From Methylibium sp965279545 (GTDB lineage Bacteria; Pseudomonadota; Gammaproteobacteria; Burkholderiales; Burkholderiaceae_C), in assembly GCF_965279545.1 (NCBI RefSeq), contig NZ_OZ257250.1, positions 1,240,001 to 1,304,000 on the forward strand: 64,000 nucleotides of DNA, written 5' to 3'. How positions within the stretch are numbered: the stretch's first letter is position 1; every line of letters begins with the position of its first letter. Made by a program: the position numbers and the translations under genes. A model generated the notes under the pieces. The model worked only from the letters and a program-made list of their open reading frames with translations, ran no database searches and was not told where the DNA came from. This document shows positions 63,305 through 64,000 of the stretch, piece by piece.

Positions 63305-64000
63305 ATGTCCGCCCCCCGCATCCTGTTCGGCTTCCACGCCGTCACCGTCCGCCTCAAAACGGCCCCCGGCTCGATCGTCGAGCTCTACATCGATGGCACG
63401 CGTCGCGACGCGCGCATGCGCCAGTTCGTCGAGCGCGCCAAGGAGGCCGGCGTGCGCCTGATCGAGAGCGACGAGCTGCGCCTGCAGGCGTTGGCCGGCA
63501 ACCACCGCCACCAGGGTGTGGTCGCCAAGGTCACGGCGGCGCCGGCGACGAAATCGCTCGACGACCTGCTCGACACCGTCGACGGCCCGCCGCTGCTGCT
63601 GGTGCTCGACGGGGTGACCGATCCGCACAACCTCGGCGCCTGCTTGCGCGTGGCCGACGGCGCCGGCGCCCACGCGGTGATCGCGCCCAAGGACCATGCC
63701 GTCGGCATCAACGCGACGGTGGCCAAGGTGGCCAGTGGCGCCGCCGAGACGGTGCCTTACTTCATGGTCACGAACCTGGCGCGCACCCTGGGCGAGCTGA
63801 AGGAACGCAACATCTGGGTCGTCGGTGCCGCCGACGATGCGCCGCGCACCCTCTACGCCGCCGATCTGAAGCAGCCGCTGGCGCTGGTGCTCGGCGCCGA
63901 AGGGCAGGGCATGCGCCAACTGACACGCAAGACCTGCGACGAACTGGTGAGCCTGCCGATGGCCGGGGCGGTGGAGAGCCTCAACGTCTCGGTGGCGAGC
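63305..64000 (+). CDS. rlmB: 23S rRNA (guanosine-2'-O) methyltransferase RlmB (3' end off window)
   Basis: SPOUT-family methyltransferase that methylates G2251 of 23S rRNA. 232 codons are in the window with no stop, so it continues off the right edge. It has an N-terminal L30e-like substrate domain (LFGFHAVTVRLKTAPGS, HRHQGVVAKV) and a C-terminal SPOUT domain with DGVTDPHNLGACLRVADGAG, ALVLGAEGQGM and LPMAGAVESLNVSVAS, the three knotted motifs. ATG at 63305. 93 bases after ybbA. Confidence 0.93.
   Translation, partial: MSAPRILFGFHAVTVRLKTAPGSIVELYIDGTRRDARMRQFVERAKEAGVRLIESDELRLQALAGNHRHQGVVAKVTAAPATKSLDDLLDTVDGPPLLLVLDGVTDPHNLGACLRVADGAGAHAVIAPKDHAVGINATVAKVASGAAETVPYFMVTNLARTLGELKERNIWVVGAADDAPRTLYAADLKQPLALVLGAEGQGMRQLTRKTCDELVSLPMAGAVESLNVSVAS

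Overview
The window reads as a stretch of chromosome from a GC-rich betaproteobacterium of the Burkholderiales. The Rubrivivax/Methylibium/Leptothrix side of the order seems likely. This is an inference from gene order (dapC-dapD-pilU-dapE-prmB, smc-zipA-ligA, ispZ-bolA-parvulin), the very high GC at third codon positions, and the protein families; no rRNA is present to confirm it. Genes are packed tightly. Eight junctions are 4-base ATGA overlaps and one (map/glnD) is a 1-base overlap. The longest gap without a gene is about 240 bases (32542-32780). I saw no transposase, integrase, CRISPR array, rRNA or tRNA.

Layout. 1-2402 (+): a TonB energising system, ExbB (start lies off the window), two ExbD paralogues and TonB. 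2411-4956 (-): an arsenic operon, arsR-arsI-arsC-arsC-aqpS, with an operator-like palindrome over the arsR start. 5094-8536 (-): map and glnD. 8638-14814 (+): purL, an acyltransferase-like membrane protein and an MFS exporter, ending in a clear bidirectional terminator. 14891-18697 (-): selO-msrB-ispZ-bolA-parvulin isomerase. 18818-27316 (+): an acyl-CoA cluster (fatty acyl-CoA ligase, small membrane protein, Dabb protein, M3 peptidase, hotdog thioesterase, NADP oxidoreductase, AidB-like dehydrogenase, SDR). 27473-28189 (-): a DUF1223 protein. 28398-32221 (+): an outer-membrane barrel, an HI0933-type flavoprotein and bioB. 32251-40666: a GYD protein, opgD, tex and the opgGH operon, so the osmoregulated periplasmic glucan genes sit on both sides of tex. 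40862-45102 (+): patatin, DUF1653, a tiny lipoprotein, an HSL esterase, a thioesterase-acetyltransferase fusion and a RidA protein. 45144-52499 (-): dapC-dapD-pilU-dapE-prmB-ABC-F. 52583-53062 (+): a 2-Cys OhrR-type regulator with a strong palindrome upstream. 53222-53707 (-): queF. 53894-61848 (+): smc-zipA-ligA, a hypothetical membrane protein and a second-type peptide deformylase. 61875-64000: tesA-like esterase divergent from an ABC ATPase, then rlmB running off the right edge.

Most of this is core metabolism and cell biology: lysine/peptidoglycan precursor synthesis, purine and biotin synthesis, chromosome condensation, division, ligation and nitrogen signalling. The accessory parts are the arsenic operon and the acyl-CoA cluster. 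The points most worth a second look are an in-frame, hairpin-rich insert in the ABC-F gene that looks like a translated palindromic repeat, the thioesterase-GNAT fusion, the 2-Cys OhrR regulator with a near-perfect operator but no ohr beside it, the pump-less arsenic operon, and an AT-rich islet with a 30-bp imperfect palindrome at 27340-27369. I did not find a convincing wholly new multi-gene system.
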